DNA of 64,000 nucleotides from Gnetum montanum (GCA_015680685.1 MNCI01030614.1:32393-96392); one strand, 5' to 3'. Positions 11,467 through 21,995 are shown, counted from the first letter of the stretch. Notes: generated from the sequence alone by a model not told the origin. Numbers and translations are program-made.

Positions 11467-12247
11467 TGACATTCCTATTTGGGGCATTAGTTAACTTCTT
11501 TTCCTAAACATTTTGCAATTGATTTTATTTTGTTCATTTCCATCTTGACATCTCTTTTATCGATGTCCTAGTTGTCCACTTTTATCTCTCTTCCTTACTC
11601 CTTTTCTTTCTCCATTCTTTCACTACCGGAGGTTCGCGATTAGTCATGGGGGTACGGGGCCTAAGTTTTCGATTTTTCTTCTAAGCCCCGATTTTTTTCG
11701 TTTTTCCTCCTAACCCCTACACCTTCGGTAGTCATCATTTATATATTCCCAGATCCGTATCATCCATACCACAACCCAGCCAATGGACTTACACCGAAGC
11801 AAGGTATAACCACATTAAAATCTATTTATCCTTGCTAATACAAGATTGTGTTGTGTGTGCAGATGGCAATCATATAACAACGGACCGGATCTAGAGGAAG
11901 CACTTGGAATGGAGTAGTGCTAAAAGTAGTTATGCAAGGAGCAAGATTGATGATGCGATTATGGATGGACAACGAAAGGCGCAATCTCGGCGTTGGCATC
12001 AACAAGACCTCTTCTCTCTTCTTTTCTTCTCTTCTCTCTCCTCTTTTCTCTCCAGCTACCAAATGAGGCCTGATGTCAATGTAATAAGGTGTTCACCCTT
12101 GTTGTCATGAACACCAGTTTGTCAAGTCTTGTAATGATGATCCGTTCACATGTCATCCCATTAGTTCCATTCCCCTCAATAATTCCATACCTTCCTGATA
12201 TTATTGTAAGGAACTTGAGGATGAGTTTTCATTCAGTCATGGGGGTA

Positions 12248-12866
12248 TGATGAGATACGATTCGCATGAGCCGCGATATCGCGTCGTCCCATGCGATATC
12301 GCGTACGGGATATCGTGGTCCACTGCCATATCTATAAATAATAGGCGACACTCCCCTTATTCGACATCATAAGTATAAAGTAGCGAAGCTCTGGCGGATT
12401 GATCACCCCAGAGATAGAATAATTTCCACCGTAGGAGTCTCAAAGTGAACGGATCTCTATTCGAGCGAATTGTACCTGAGCACATACTTGTGTGCGGCAA
12501 TAAAGAAGAACTTTCTGATAAACCTTGCAGCATGTGGACTAAGCTAAATAGGATTTAATTATTGTTGAGTGTTTAATTACTTTCCTAGATAATTAATCTC
12601 TCTTCACCCTTATCTCCTAGTAATGCAGAATGAGTACGATTTAATCACGAGCATTTAAGTGTGACTACTTGGTAACCCAGTAGTGTACCTAGGATCTGCA
12701 CTTGGTGATTCCAGTGGTAGTCATGCATGAAGTTTAGGATGTGTACGGATGATTAAGGTCAGATACTCATCGCACTTAGGCTAGATTAGACTCTCTTACC
12801 CTTTCCCTCTTAGCTTAGCTTAGTTAACCTTATTTTCCATTGCATCAGGAGTAGCATAGAGTTAGA
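12248..12866 (+). repeat. 3' LTR of element H (truncated by gap)
   Basis: Starts TGATGAGATACGATTCGCAT immediately after the purine tract CATGGGGGTA. GATATC palindromes with intact CpGs (CGCGATATCGCG and relatives, 12,275-12,318) are followed by TATA at 12,332-12,340. A GCACTTGGTGATTCCAGTGG-type downstream block is shared with D's LTRs. The 3' end is lost in the run of Ns. Confidence 0.8.
12275..12340 (+). promoter_or_regulatory. LTR promoter of H: GATATC palindromes and TATA box
   Basis: CGCGATATCGCG, CATGCGATATCGCGTACGGG and GATATCGTGG lie within ~45 bp, followed by ATCTATAAATAATAG. The same palindromes precede TATA in D's LTRs (36,314-36,394 and 44,240-44,295). Promoter assignment follows from LTR position and the TATA box. 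Confidence 0.6.
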
Positions 12867-13013
12867 NNNNNNNNNNNNNNNNNNNNNNNNNNNNNNNNNN
12901 NNNNNNNNNNNNNNNNNNNNNNNNNNNNNNNNNNNNNNNNNNNNNNNNNNNNNNNNNNNNNNNNNNNNNNNNNNNNNNNNNNNNNNNNNNNNNNNNNNNN
13001 NNNNNNNNNNNNN
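12867..13013. other. Assembly gap (147 N)
   Basis: Unknown bases. The gap removes the end of H's 3' LTR and its flank. Confidence 1.
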
Positions 13014-13430
13014 ATGTTTTCCAATTTCTCCTTGTTAAGTGATAGTGTTTTCATCTAGTTATGGTTGGTCTCATAGTGATGGACCTAGAATGACACAATG
13101 TGATGTCACTAGTAGTCGTATGGACTTAGTTTGAAATCCAAACAAATAGGTATGATGGTCATTTTAACCAAACCTAACATAAATAATTCATTATGAACAT
13201 GGTAAGGAACCTCAAGTCCTAATCTCTACAAACATTTATCATTCCATTTCATCTTAGTAACATACTCAATTATGTGATTGATAACTTTTATGAAGTATAG
13301 TGTAGGATCCCAACGATAATAGTTACATGATTGTTGGAATGTGAACATAATTGATAATTGATTTTCTAGGTATCTATAGATACCTTTTAAAATGTTTATA
13401 TAAAGATATTTGTAGGTAGATAAACTCCAT
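13014..13430 (+). mobile_element. Right remnant of older element G
   Basis: Non-coding sequence matching the post-pol module of A (about 2,080-2,240): a CACAATGTGATG...CACTAG run, then ATTCATTATGAACATGGTAAGG and CTCAAGTCCTAATCTC. This is the expected continuation of the G remnant that stops at 8,193. It ends near 13,430 where repeat R begins. Confidence 0.45.
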
Positions 13431-14520
13431 ACCATTGTAGAATATAGAACAAGTACAATGTAAATCCAAAATATTGTTAATGCTTAATTTCACAGAAGAT
13501 TGCAATATTACCATTACACTGAAGCAAGAAAATTTTCAAAGGCATGGAGGGCATCAAATCCATTTTCTTACTCAAGAGCCATAATCTGCCTAAACATATA
13601 ATTTTTGCAACAACCAAAATGACAGCAATAAAATGAAATCCTTTTGTTACTCAATCCAATATTTTTAAAAATGAAATTAAGCCTCAAGCCTCAACCAAAT
13701 TTATAACAAAATCACTTTTGCTAATACTTTTTTTCAATGATAACATGTGAGTAGTGTCATAGGGCCATGTTGAAGAAAACCACATTATAAGAAGATACAA
13801 CTTAACTAAACTAGGCACAGCTAAGTAACTCACTTCACCTATGGTAATTGAAAACCTTTTGAACAAGGGGAAATTGGCACTAGTCATGATGAAGGGGAAA
13901 GTAAAAATAGAGCACCATGAGATTGCATATGGCCATTGGCCATGTGCTAGTGGGGTTGGTTGGCCCATAAGCAAACAAATTTTAAAAAAGAGGAAAGTAA
14001 AAATAGAGAACCATGAGATTGCATATGGCCATTGGCCATGTGCTGATGGAGTTGGTTGGCCCATAAGTAAAAAAATTTTAAAAAAAAAGTTGAACAAACA
14101 TCCAGCCGTCATCGTGTTCATGACTATGACCCATGACGATGACCCTGTTTTGTTTTTTCTTTTCTCTGCAGAGATATGACAAAAAGAGCAAGAACCAGCA
14201 ATAATGACCCATAAACACCCATGAATGCTGGCAGAACCTTTGATGCTCCCAAAGGCCAATCAATACAAATGCAATGTTTACCTCGTAGGCCCTGTTGCAA
14301 ACTTGATTTCTGTATGACCCAAACTTGGCCCTTCGACCTTCAGTTACCGAAGTATCCCTTTTGTGATTTGCCTGTATGTTTATCCATTCGTACTCCCTAT
14401 TTTCTGCGGTCTATGTCATGCCAATGCCATGAATCTTGATTGCTTGCTGGCCACTTAACAATGAAATGAAGCTTCTTGGAAGATTCAGCACAAGAGAAGA
14501 TAAGTATAATTTTAATGCAC
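13431..14520. repeat. Repeat R, copy 1
   Basis: Direct copy of 16,395-17,420 (about 1 kb, few differences, ~2.96 kb apart), starting AGAATATAGAACAAGTACAA. This copy contains an extra internal tandem duplication of ~90 bp (13,900-14,080). Each unit carries the palindromic core ATGGCCATTGGCCAT. A minus-strand exon-like frame lies at 14,282-14,419. No transposon ends or protein were recognised. Confidence 0.75.
14282..14419 (-). pseudogene. Exon-like fragment in repeat R, copy 1 (unrecognised)
   Basis: On the minus strand the frame begins ATG ACA TAG, then reads ENREYEWINIQANHKR, TSVTEGR and AKFGSYRN, and ends at a donor-like GAG|GTAAAC. Copy 2 (17,167-17,307) encodes the same peptide with CAG in place of the TAG. 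The shared peptide and shared donor suggest a duplicated first exon of a real gene. I do not recognise the protein. Confidence 0.35.
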
Positions 14521-14905
14521 AATGCAAGATAAGTATATTTTGGCAATGTCCCTTTGCTCAACATGTGTGGCAGTGGGCTTCTAAAGCTTTTCCATCATAC
14601 AAGCTATCTCAAGAGGATGCCATATTCGGATTCTTGAACATTACTTTTACTAATCTTAATTTTTTGTGGAAATTTATTAGGCCTACTATTTTATATTATA
14701 TTTGGAAGCGAAGATGCAATGTTCTATTTCAAAAGATAGAGTATTCTAACAAATGTTTGCTTACCAGGTTGGAAAAGTTGCAAATCTTTCACCTCACCCA
14801 TTTTCAACTCACATCTCAAGCATCCAAGTTCAATCTAGACAGTCATCAATTGGTTCATCTCTTGCAGCTATGGGAAAGACCTATGTGTTCTAGTTACACT
14901 TAGTA
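14521..14905 (+). pseudogene. LINE reverse transcriptase 3' end (zf-RVT region)
   Basis: The frame reads IFWQCPFAQHVWQWA, then FLWKFIRPTILYYIWKRRCN about 50 residues later. This is the pattern of the zinc-binding region at the C-terminus of plant LINE reverse transcriptases (H..F..CP.A..VW followed by W...YY.W..RN). The upstream RT core is missing, as expected for 5'-truncated LINE insertions. The first 35 residues of the open frame belong to repeat R. Confidence 0.6.
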
Positions 14906-15780
14906 TCAGTAAAAGGAAGCTTTTCCTTTTTATTATGTGGAGTCACCATTGGAACTCTCTCTATCCTTAATTGAGAGCTCTTTGCCTCATCTAATTCTAT
15001 GTCATTCTATTTTGTAACAAGCCAGTCTATGCAGACATTTGGTTGTGCCCCAACTTGGGTTTCCTCCTTTAATACTTGTTTATTTCTAAGGTGTTTCTCG
15101 AGTGTCATTCACGATGCTCTCAGTTTTCCCTATCCTTTAACCTTATGACTTATTCAAGTTGTTGTAATTGTTGCACCTTTAATTTCAATAAAACTTCTTT
15201 TCGAGGTCCAACACCACGCCATCGAAGAACAACGTCTCTGTCTGGTCCATAGCAAAATTATATTTATTAAAAAGTACATGTATATCCAACGTCGGTGACC
15301 ATAGTTTTTCCATTTTGAGACATTACCCAATTGCAACGTCCTTGGTACATGAGAACTCAATTAGCAAATTATTTTATAAAGATCAATTAACAATATATAT
15401 CAACTAGATGTCGTGCACGGACCACTAGACAATTATAAAATGCAAAGATACCAGTGTTTCTGAAATGCCAGATCACTAGTTTGGCATTTTCACAGCTTTC
15501 CCTATTGCAGTGCACCCTTTGCTTGGCCTTGTTATTTGAGAACAAATATAATTTATTTATTTTAAAAAATTAAGTAATCATTTATATACTAAATGATGTG
15601 GAGGTCATGAATGGTTTGATTTGTTGTTGGCGGGTTGCAGTACTAGGCCAAAGATTCATGGTAAAAAACATAGATGCCATGGATGAATTAGCATCAATCA
15701 CCATGGTTAAGACACAAATCCTAATTAACACTTTGGTGCAGTTTGTCGTGCTCGTTTTCATTGGGCATTCTACACGTTCT
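14906..15780. other. No recognisable gene
   Basis: Mixed sequence, possibly LINE 3' tail and flank. Only short frames, none with a recognisable protein signature. Confidence 0.5.
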
Positions 15781-16395
15781 ACATGTGAAGAATGAATAAT
15801 CCATGCAACAAAAGAATCCAATTCGTGGAAGTGAATTCGTGATTCTGATTTGTGATTCGTGGATGCAAATTCATGAAGAATGAATAATCCATGCATCAAA
15901 AGAATCCGATTAGTGGAAGCGAAGAATCCAGGATTCGTGATTCTGAACGTGTTTGGGTATGTGTGCCTTAAGAAAAAGTGGGGACAAGTTCGTAGCCGGG
16001 ACGTGATAGAGAAAATTTAAATATATTAATTTTAAAAAAAATTAAATCTCATATATCATAAGAATACATCGTAAAATATTGAACAAGTACAATGTAAATC
16101 CAAAATATTGTTAATGCTTAAAACTTGCATAGAAGATTGCAATATCACCATTAAATTGAAACAAGAAAATTTGCAAAGGTATGGAGGGCATTGAATCCAT
16201 TTCCTTACTCAGGAGCTATACATCAAAAGAATCTGATTCATGGAAGTGAGGAATCGAGGATTCGTGATTCTGAACGTGTTTGGGTACATGTGCCTCAAAA
16301 AAAAGTGGAGAAGGGTTCGTAGTTGGGGACATGATAGAAAAAATTTAAATATATTAAGTTTTTCTAAAAATTAAATCTCATGTATCATAAAAAAA
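15781..16395. repeat. Repeat R-associated tandem region (copy of 21,079-21,585)
   Basis: Contains repeated GATTCGTGATTCTGAACGTG units (about 15,935 and 16,258) and a GTAAAATATTGAACAAGTAC segment. 15,930-16,395 is matched almost base for base by 21,079-21,585. 15,800-15,935 holds short degenerate repeats of GAATAATCCATGCA and AAAAGAATCC. Confidence 0.7.
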
Positions 16396-17420
16396 CATTG
16401 TAGAATATAGAACAAGTACAATGTAAATCTAAAATATTGTTAATGCTTAATTTCACAGAAGATTGCAATATTACCATTACATTGAAGCAAGAAAATTTGC
16501 AAAGGTATGGAGGGCATCGAATCCATTTTCTTACTCAAGAGCCATAATTTGCCTAACATATAATTTTTGCAACCAAAATGACAGCAATAAAATGAAACCC
16601 TTTTGTTACTCAATCCAATCTTTTTAAAAATGAAATTAAGCCTCAAGCCTCAACCAAATTTATAACAAATCACTTTTGCTAATACTTTTGTTCAACGATG
16701 ACATGTGAGTAGTGCCATAGGGCCATGTTGAAGACAACCACATTATAAGAAGATACAACTTAACTAAACTAGGCACAGCTGAGTAACTCACTTCACCTAT
16801 GGTAATTGAAAACCTTTCGAGCACTATGAAATTGCATATGGCCATTGGCCATGTGCAGGTGGGGTTGGTTGGCCCATAACCAAACAAAGTTTTAGAAAAA
16901 AGTTGAACAAGCATCCATCCGTCATGGTGTTCATGACTATGACCCATGACTATGACCGTCATGGTGTTCATAACTATGATCCATGACGATGACCCTGTTT
17001 TGATTTTTCTGTTTTCAGCAGAGATATGACAACAATAGGAAGAACCAGCAATAATGACCCATATATGACAAAAAGAGCAAGAACTAGCAATAATGACCCA
17101 TAAACACCCGTGAATGATGGCAGAACCTTTGACGCTCCCAAAGGCCAATCAATGCAATTGCAATGTTTACCTCGCAGGCCCCGTTGCAAACTTATTTCTG
17201 TATGACCCAAACTTGGCGCTTCGGCCTTCGGTTACCGAAGTAGCCCTTTTGTGATTTGCCTGTATGTTTATCCATTCGTACTCCCTGTTTTCTGTGGTCT
17301 GTGTCATGCCGATGCTATGAATCTTGATTGCTTGCTGGCCACTTAACAATGAAATGAAGCTTCTGGGAAGATTCAGCCGAGGAGAAGATAAGTATAATTT
17401 TAATGCACAGTGCAAGATAA
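16396..17420. repeat. Repeat R, copy 2
   Basis: Second copy of 13,431-14,520, without the ~90-bp internal duplication. It has its own small tandem duplication of AGCAATAATGACCCATA (about 17,035-17,105) and of a TCATGGTGTTCAT.ACTATGA block (about 16,920-16,985). Confidence 0.75.
17167..17307 (-). pseudogene. Exon-like fragment in repeat R, copy 2 (unrecognised)
   Basis: ATG at 17,307 opens a 46-codon frame containing NREYEWINIQANHKR, TSVTEGR, AKFGSYRN. Copy 1 encodes the same peptide, but a one-base difference near the 3' end puts the shared GTAAAC donor in another phase. A methionine start, basic composition and conservation between copies suggest a first exon, but there is no identifiable family. 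Confidence 0.35.
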
Positions 17421-17486
17421 GTATAATTAGTATAATTTTAATGCACAATGCAGACATCGAGAAAAAGGCAATAATATGAGGCAACG

Positions 17487-17880
17487 CAAGTCAACCATTT
17501 CAATGTATATGTTCAGATCCAGAAAAAATTTCTTTGGAAATTATGAAATGCGTAGCCATTGCGGATTTAATGCGCTTCTGTGCACACTCTCCAATCCAAT
17601 GTGAAAATTTATCTGGAATCCCGAATCTCCGGCGCATAGGCAAGAACTAAAAAGGCAAGAACAATTCGAGGGAAGGCAAGGCAACCATTCCATTTCAATG
17701 TATATGTACAAATCCAGAGAAAATTTTATTGCAAATTATGATATGCGTATCCATTGGGAATTTAATGCGCTTCTTAACCGGTCCCTAATCCTACGCCAAC
17801 AAACAGTTCGTCAAAATTTATCTGGAATCGCAAATGTCTGGGGCATAAGCATTCCAACTTTCCAGATAAGAATGCCATGT
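17487..17880 (+). repeat. Tandem duplication upstream of the mpaB-like exon
   Basis: Two ~200-bp units share CAATGTATATGT, AAATTATGAAATGCGTA, GGATTTAATGCGCTTCT and AAATTTATCTGGAATC (17,487-17,650 and 17,685-17,860) with moderate divergence. The second unit leads to a TATA-like CTATATGAGAG (about 17,925) and the ATG at 17,988. This is a duplicated promoter region, on sequence evidence only. Confidence 0.55.
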
Positions 17881-17987
17881 AGCATCCAAATTTTAAACGT
17901 GGCGGCCACCTGTCCTCATTCAGGCTATATGAGAGAGCAACCAAGAATGCCCATAACCACAGCAACAGCAGCTATACACAAATAATA

Positions 17988-18347
17988 ATGGCGGCGCTGT
18001 GGCTGGTTGTAGTAGTGATAGCAATTCTATCGATAAGCATCTGCAGGGCTCTACGGATGAAGAGAATGGCCTTTCTGGAGTCTCTGGATCCGGTGAAGGA
18101 CCGAGTGGCCATAAACAGCCTGAGTTTGACGGTAGAATTCCCCTGGCTATCATACAGGGCACTGGAATTCACAATTCTCAAAGCCTTCGCAATCCCATCA
18201 ATCTCCAGTTTCATCTACACATACAAACCGCAGGAGGCAACCGAAGTGGAGGCGGTGGATCCGGTGAGCCAGTATAAGGCCGCTGCCATGTTCGGTCATC
18301 AGGTGCTCTCCAGTTTCTTCTGTAACAATTTTTCTTTCGTTCTATGA
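17988..18347 (+). CDS. First exon of an mpaB/rubber-oxygenase-like (DUF2236-type) gene
   Basis: ATG at 17,988 begins a hydrophobic signal anchor (MAALWLVVVVIAILSISIC, residues 1-19), then basic RALRMKRM, FLESLDPVKDRVAINSLS, and YRALEFTILKAFAIPSISSF (about residues 58-77). The last stretch resembles the conserved ALEF..K.FAIPSIS segment of the membrane-anchored mpaB/rubber oxygenase catalytic family, heme-binding oxygenases. The histidines that would bind heme lie in later exons, which are not found here. Strong donor candidates are CCG|GTGAGC at ~18,260 and CAG|GTGCTC at ~18,301, so the frame to the stop at 18,345 probably includes intron. A Ty3 fragment and repeat R follow, so the gene is either split by a very long intron or broken. 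The family call is from memory of the motif and is moderate. Confidence 0.5.
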   Translation: MAALWLVVVVIAILSISICRALRMKRMAFLESLDPVKDRVAINSLSLTVEFPWLSYRALEFTILKAFAIPSISSFIYTYKPQEATEVEAVDPVSQYKAAAMFGHQVLSSFFCNNFSFVL

Positions 18348-18469
18348 ATTAGTACCGAGTTTTCGACAACTGAGAATTGAATTCCAAATTCTTAGCTTTA
18401 CTGAAAGGTTAAAAGCTGCATTAGGTGCTGCTGAACCCGCTGGACAAATGGCTATTGTCCTTTAATGGA
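18348..18469. other. Short unassigned flank (possible intron)
   Basis: No repeat or coding signal. It may be the start of the intron after the mpaB-like exon. Confidence 0.3.
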
Positions 18470-21078
18470 ACATTTGCAAGAAATAGGGACACACACCCTT
18501 AATCCAAAATTCATCAAGAATCAAATGCCAAAATGGTTACCTTACCCTCAAGGTAACTATCGAAAAATCTTCCAACGAACCTACTATCCTAGTGGAGCTT
18601 ACCTACAGCAACAAGAGTAGTACCATCAACAATGGTAGTAACCACAATCATGAGCAATACCACAACCAAGATAATAGTATCGATATCAACAACCAAACCT
18701 TCATGGATACTATGTTTAGCATCCAATCTCTCTAGGAAATGTAAAAGTTTAGATTCCTCAATACTATCCACTAGAGTATCACAAACCTAAACCTCCAAGG
18801 ATGGGTTCCAATCCATGTGTGCATCAACAAGTAGCTAGTTTGTTGAGTCAACCTTCTAACACTTTACCACTTGTACCATCATAGATCTAACAAAAGAATG
18901 TAACCAAGGTAGTCAACATGAAGGAGGACATAATCATGCATGAACCATAAACCAAGAAATGATTGTTCTTCCAAACAAGTCCAAAAAAGGTTTGAAGGTT
19001 GGGAAGCACATCTACTTCCACTTCATTCACATCCAATCCTGTAAGAAACAACAAGCTTCCATCATCATCCAATGCAAATTTGACAACTATCATGTTGACT
19101 TAGACTATCACACATTGGATCAATTAGGAGCACTTCCTTAAAAACAAACCAACTCGGGAAGTCCCTTGGTATACCTTTAAATAGCAGGTCATAAATCATG
19201 CATGTCTCTACTTGATTTTGGTTAAAGAATAAACCAAATATCACAATATATGTATTAGATGTGGAATCTACCACCATCATAGAAAAGTAACATTTGACTA
19301 GAAATTGTAGACTAGTTGATCACAGTTCCACTAGGACAAGTGGATGATGTGATAACTACTATTAGTGTCTAGTCCTATTGAACTAATTTTCTGATCATTC
19401 ATATGGGTAAAAATAAGGGTGAGTTCCCTATCATAATGTGAAGAACTTAGCTAAGTACTATAGATGCTGAGCTTAGTATTAAAGACTTGTCCTTGCAAAT
19501 CTCCAAGGATGATGAAGATATAATCATTCAAAGATGCAAAGTTCAATGAATTGCATATAGTGATAATAGGTGCAATTGCATGTAGGAAATATGGACAATC
19601 AAATAGCAAAATAATTTAGAATGCAAAAGATGTGTTGAAAAATGTGTGTGCAAAAATGTGTGTATGTGATAGCCACTTAACGGGAATAAACCTAGTGGCT
19701 AATTATAGATGGAGAAATTGAATTAAATATATACATGGAACTAACAAACTAGATTATAATTGTCTACATTGAAGAAACTAATAAGTTGTACCAATTAATA
19801 AGAAGGCATCCCTATCCACATGCATGTCAAGTAGAAAAGATAGAATGGGGATAGCTCAAGATCCTAGACAAAGTTGAACTAGAACCATCAAAATTGAAGG
19901 ACCAAATGAAAACACTAGAATATGCTTTCTTAAATAATAAGAAGTTTATCATAATTAATGGCAACTAGGATAAGGAACAAAAGAATAAGTTATTAGAAGT
20001 GGTAAATCAATGGCCAACAATGTTTTCTTGGTCTTATGATGAGATTACTAGCATTGATCCTACAATCTATCAACATCAAATATAGATCAATCTAGTGGTG
20101 AAACCATGATGCCAACTATAGAGAAGGCTAAATCCAAAGCTTAAGAAAGTAGTTAAGGAAGAATTGGAAAAATTACTAAAGGTAAGATTCATTTATCCCA
20201 TTGTCAATGGCAAATGAATCAATCCTTTAGTAATTCTTTCAAAGAAGGGAGGTAAGTGGAGAGTGTGTATTGACTTCCAATTGTTGAACTTTGCAACATT
20301 CAAGATTCATTTTCCCTTGCCATTTGTTGACCAAGTCCTAGATACTATTGCAAGACACTATAGTTTTATGGATAATTATAGTGGATATAAGTAGATCTAC
20401 ATTATGCTTAAGGACCAAGAAAACACAACATTTAGTAGTCCATGAGGAATGTTTTCTTACAAGAAAATTCCTTTTGGTATTTTGAATGCACCTACCACCT
20501 TTCAAAGACTTGTACTTAGTATCTTCCAAAAATAGATAGGAAATGGTCTTGACATATTTATGGATGATTTTTTAACATATGGGTTGGATTTCAAACAAGC
20601 ATTAGACCATCTAGAGTAGGTACTAAAATTATATGTAAAGACAAACCTACAGGTCAATTTGTAAAAAAAAAACCATCTTATGGTCTAGGATGGGATCATT
20701 CTAGGACACAAAATTTCATAAAGAGGAATAGAGGTAGATCCTAGAACGATAAGATTCATACAAAAAATCACCCAAAGGTCACAAACCTTTAACGATGTTC
20801 AATCATTTTTATGCCACATGAGATACTATAGAATATTTATAGAAAACTTTTCAAAAATTTCAAAACCATTAGTTGAGCTAACTAAGAAGGATGTACCATT
20901 TCAATAGACCAAATCATGTGAAAAGGCATTCAAAACCTTAAAATAGAAGTTGATTGAGACACCAATCCTTTGAGCTCTAGATTGATCTAAGCTTTTTCAT
21001 ATCATGACAAATGCTTTAAATTATGCACTGGGCATGGTACCAACATAGTTGGATGACCAAAAAAGTCCATACTATATA
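18470..21078 (+). mobile_element. Element B: Ty3 fragment with protease, RT and start of RNase H (decayed)
   Basis: The protease-side region (18,850-19,480) shares GEFPIIM...LSTIDAELSIKDLSL with F. The RT reads FIYPIVNGK (20,190), KKGGKWRVCIDFQLLN, SFMDNYSGY, GMFSYKKIPFGILNAPTTFQR and the catalytic IFMDDF (about 20,556-20,573; Ty3 RTs read Y/F-x-DD), followed by GHKIS, VQSFLCHMRYYR.FI.NFS and an RNase H beginning. Frequent TAG stops. It ends abruptly near 21,078 against repeat R, with no LTR at either side, so it is an internal fragment. It belongs to the same family as A, D and F or a close one. Confidence 0.8.
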
Positions 21079-21590
21079 CATTCGTGATTCTGAACGTGTT
21101 TGGGTACGTGTGCCTTAAGAAAAAGTGGTGACAGGTTCGTAGCCAGGGACGTGATAGAAAAAATTTAAATATATTAATTTTTTTAAAAAATTGAATCTCA
21201 TATATCATAAGAATACATCGTAAAATATTGAACAAGTACAATGTAAATCCAAAATATTGTTAATGCTTAAAACTTGCACAGAAGATTGCAATATCACCAT
21301 TAAATTGAAACAAGAAAATTTGCAAAGGTATGGAGGGCATTGAATCCATTTCCTTACTCTGGAGCTATGCATCAAAAGAATCTGATTCGTGGAAGTGAGG
21401 AATCAAGGATTTGTGTTTCTGAACGTGTTTGGGTACTTGTACCTCAAAAAAAACGTGGGGACGGGTTCGTAGTTGGGGACATGATAGAAAAAATGGACGG
21501 GTTCGTAGTTGGGGACATGATAGAAAAAATTTAAATATATTAGTTTTTTCTAAAAATTAAATCTCATGTATCATAAAAAAACAATAGCGG
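21079..21590. repeat. Third copy of the repeat R-associated block
   Basis: Matches 15,930-16,395 nearly base for base: TTCGTGATTCTGAACGTGTT, then AAGTACAATGTAAATCCAAA and TGGAGGGCATTGAATCCATT. It has an extra ~38-bp tandem unit around GACGGGTTCGTAGTTGGGGA (21,460-21,530). Confidence 0.75.
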
Positions 21591-21741
21591 TTGTGCTCTG
21601 TGAGCAGGATAGCGGCCACATTTATAAACAGCCGTCCAAATGCATGCTCAGCCTCTGTTCCAGCGCGCCACACGCAACGCATTCACGTGGCTCTTCGGCA
21701 ACCCAAGTCAAAATTTGCAGACGCGGATATCGAATCTCTGG

Positions 21742-21968
21742 CCTTATAAATGGTCATGCAAAATCCAGAGCCAGAGCCGGAGCTATAGATGGAAAACGAG
21801 AAGAAGGCAATGCTTGAATCGTGCAAGAATAGTGTAGTGGAGGCCAACCGGAGACTTTCCGCGTTTGTGGAGACGCAGGCACTGTTTACAACCATGGAGC
21901 TGAGCATTCTGCAAATGCTCTTCGAAAATTCCGACAACCACAACCACAACCGCCATTCAATGTCCTGA
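21742..21968 (+). CDS. Small ORF with upstream TATA box (59 codons, unrecognised)
   Basis: TATAAATGG at about 21,744 precedes an ATG at 21,789. The frame MENEKKAMLESCKNSVVEAN... runs 59 codons to TGA at 21,966-21,968. It is rich in Lys/Glu then Leu/Met (QALFTTMELSILQMLF) and ends in an Asn/His-rich tail. The region is less AT-rich than its surroundings (GC-rich upstream at 21,655-21,740), as are the other host exons here. It may be a complete small protein or the first exon of a larger gene. No family recognised. Confidence 0.4.
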
Positions 21969-21995
21969 ACTCGTCATCTCAGGGGAAAATCATGG

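Larger units (their letters stand above)
10296..12247 (+). other. Non-coding module of element H
   Basis: No gene. It holds a TG microsatellite (10,447-10,478), a diverged motif-1 relative (about 10,838-10,870), motif 2 (11,426-11,466), a second purine-tract-like AGTCATGGGGGTA (11,644-11,656), a pyrimidine-rich TCTTCTCTTCTC stretch (about 12,010-12,055) and the true polypurine tract just before 12,248. The GATATC-plus-TATA internal promoter block and the third ORF found in D and F are both absent here. Confidence 0.55.
8194..12866 (+). mobile_element. Element H: gag-only (pol-less) LTR element
   Basis: The left edge keeps only ~25 bases of LTR start (TGATGAGACGCAATTCGCAT) fused to gag. Then come a long gag frame (8,196-10,295), ~1.95 kb of non-coding module and a 3' LTR from 12,248 that runs into an N gap. 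No protease, RT or integrase lies between gag and the 3' LTR. This matches the class of terminal-repeat elements carrying only gag (TR-GAG type), which need proteins from an autonomous relative such as F. The gag is far better preserved than the ORFs of A or F, suggesting a younger insertion. The target-site duplication cannot be tested because the right end is in the gap. Confidence 0.7.

Noticed and set aside
12845-13054. 69-codon minus-strand frame
   Set aside because: Runs through the N gap, so not a real reading frame.
13684-14259. 191-codon minus-strand frame
   Set aside because: Lies in repeat R and its length comes from the internal tandem duplication. Low-complexity repeats of GQPTP...AHGQWPYAISW, no family.
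18589-19280. Minus-strand frames at 18.6-19.3 kb
   Set aside because: Antisense of the Ty3 protease-side region of element B.
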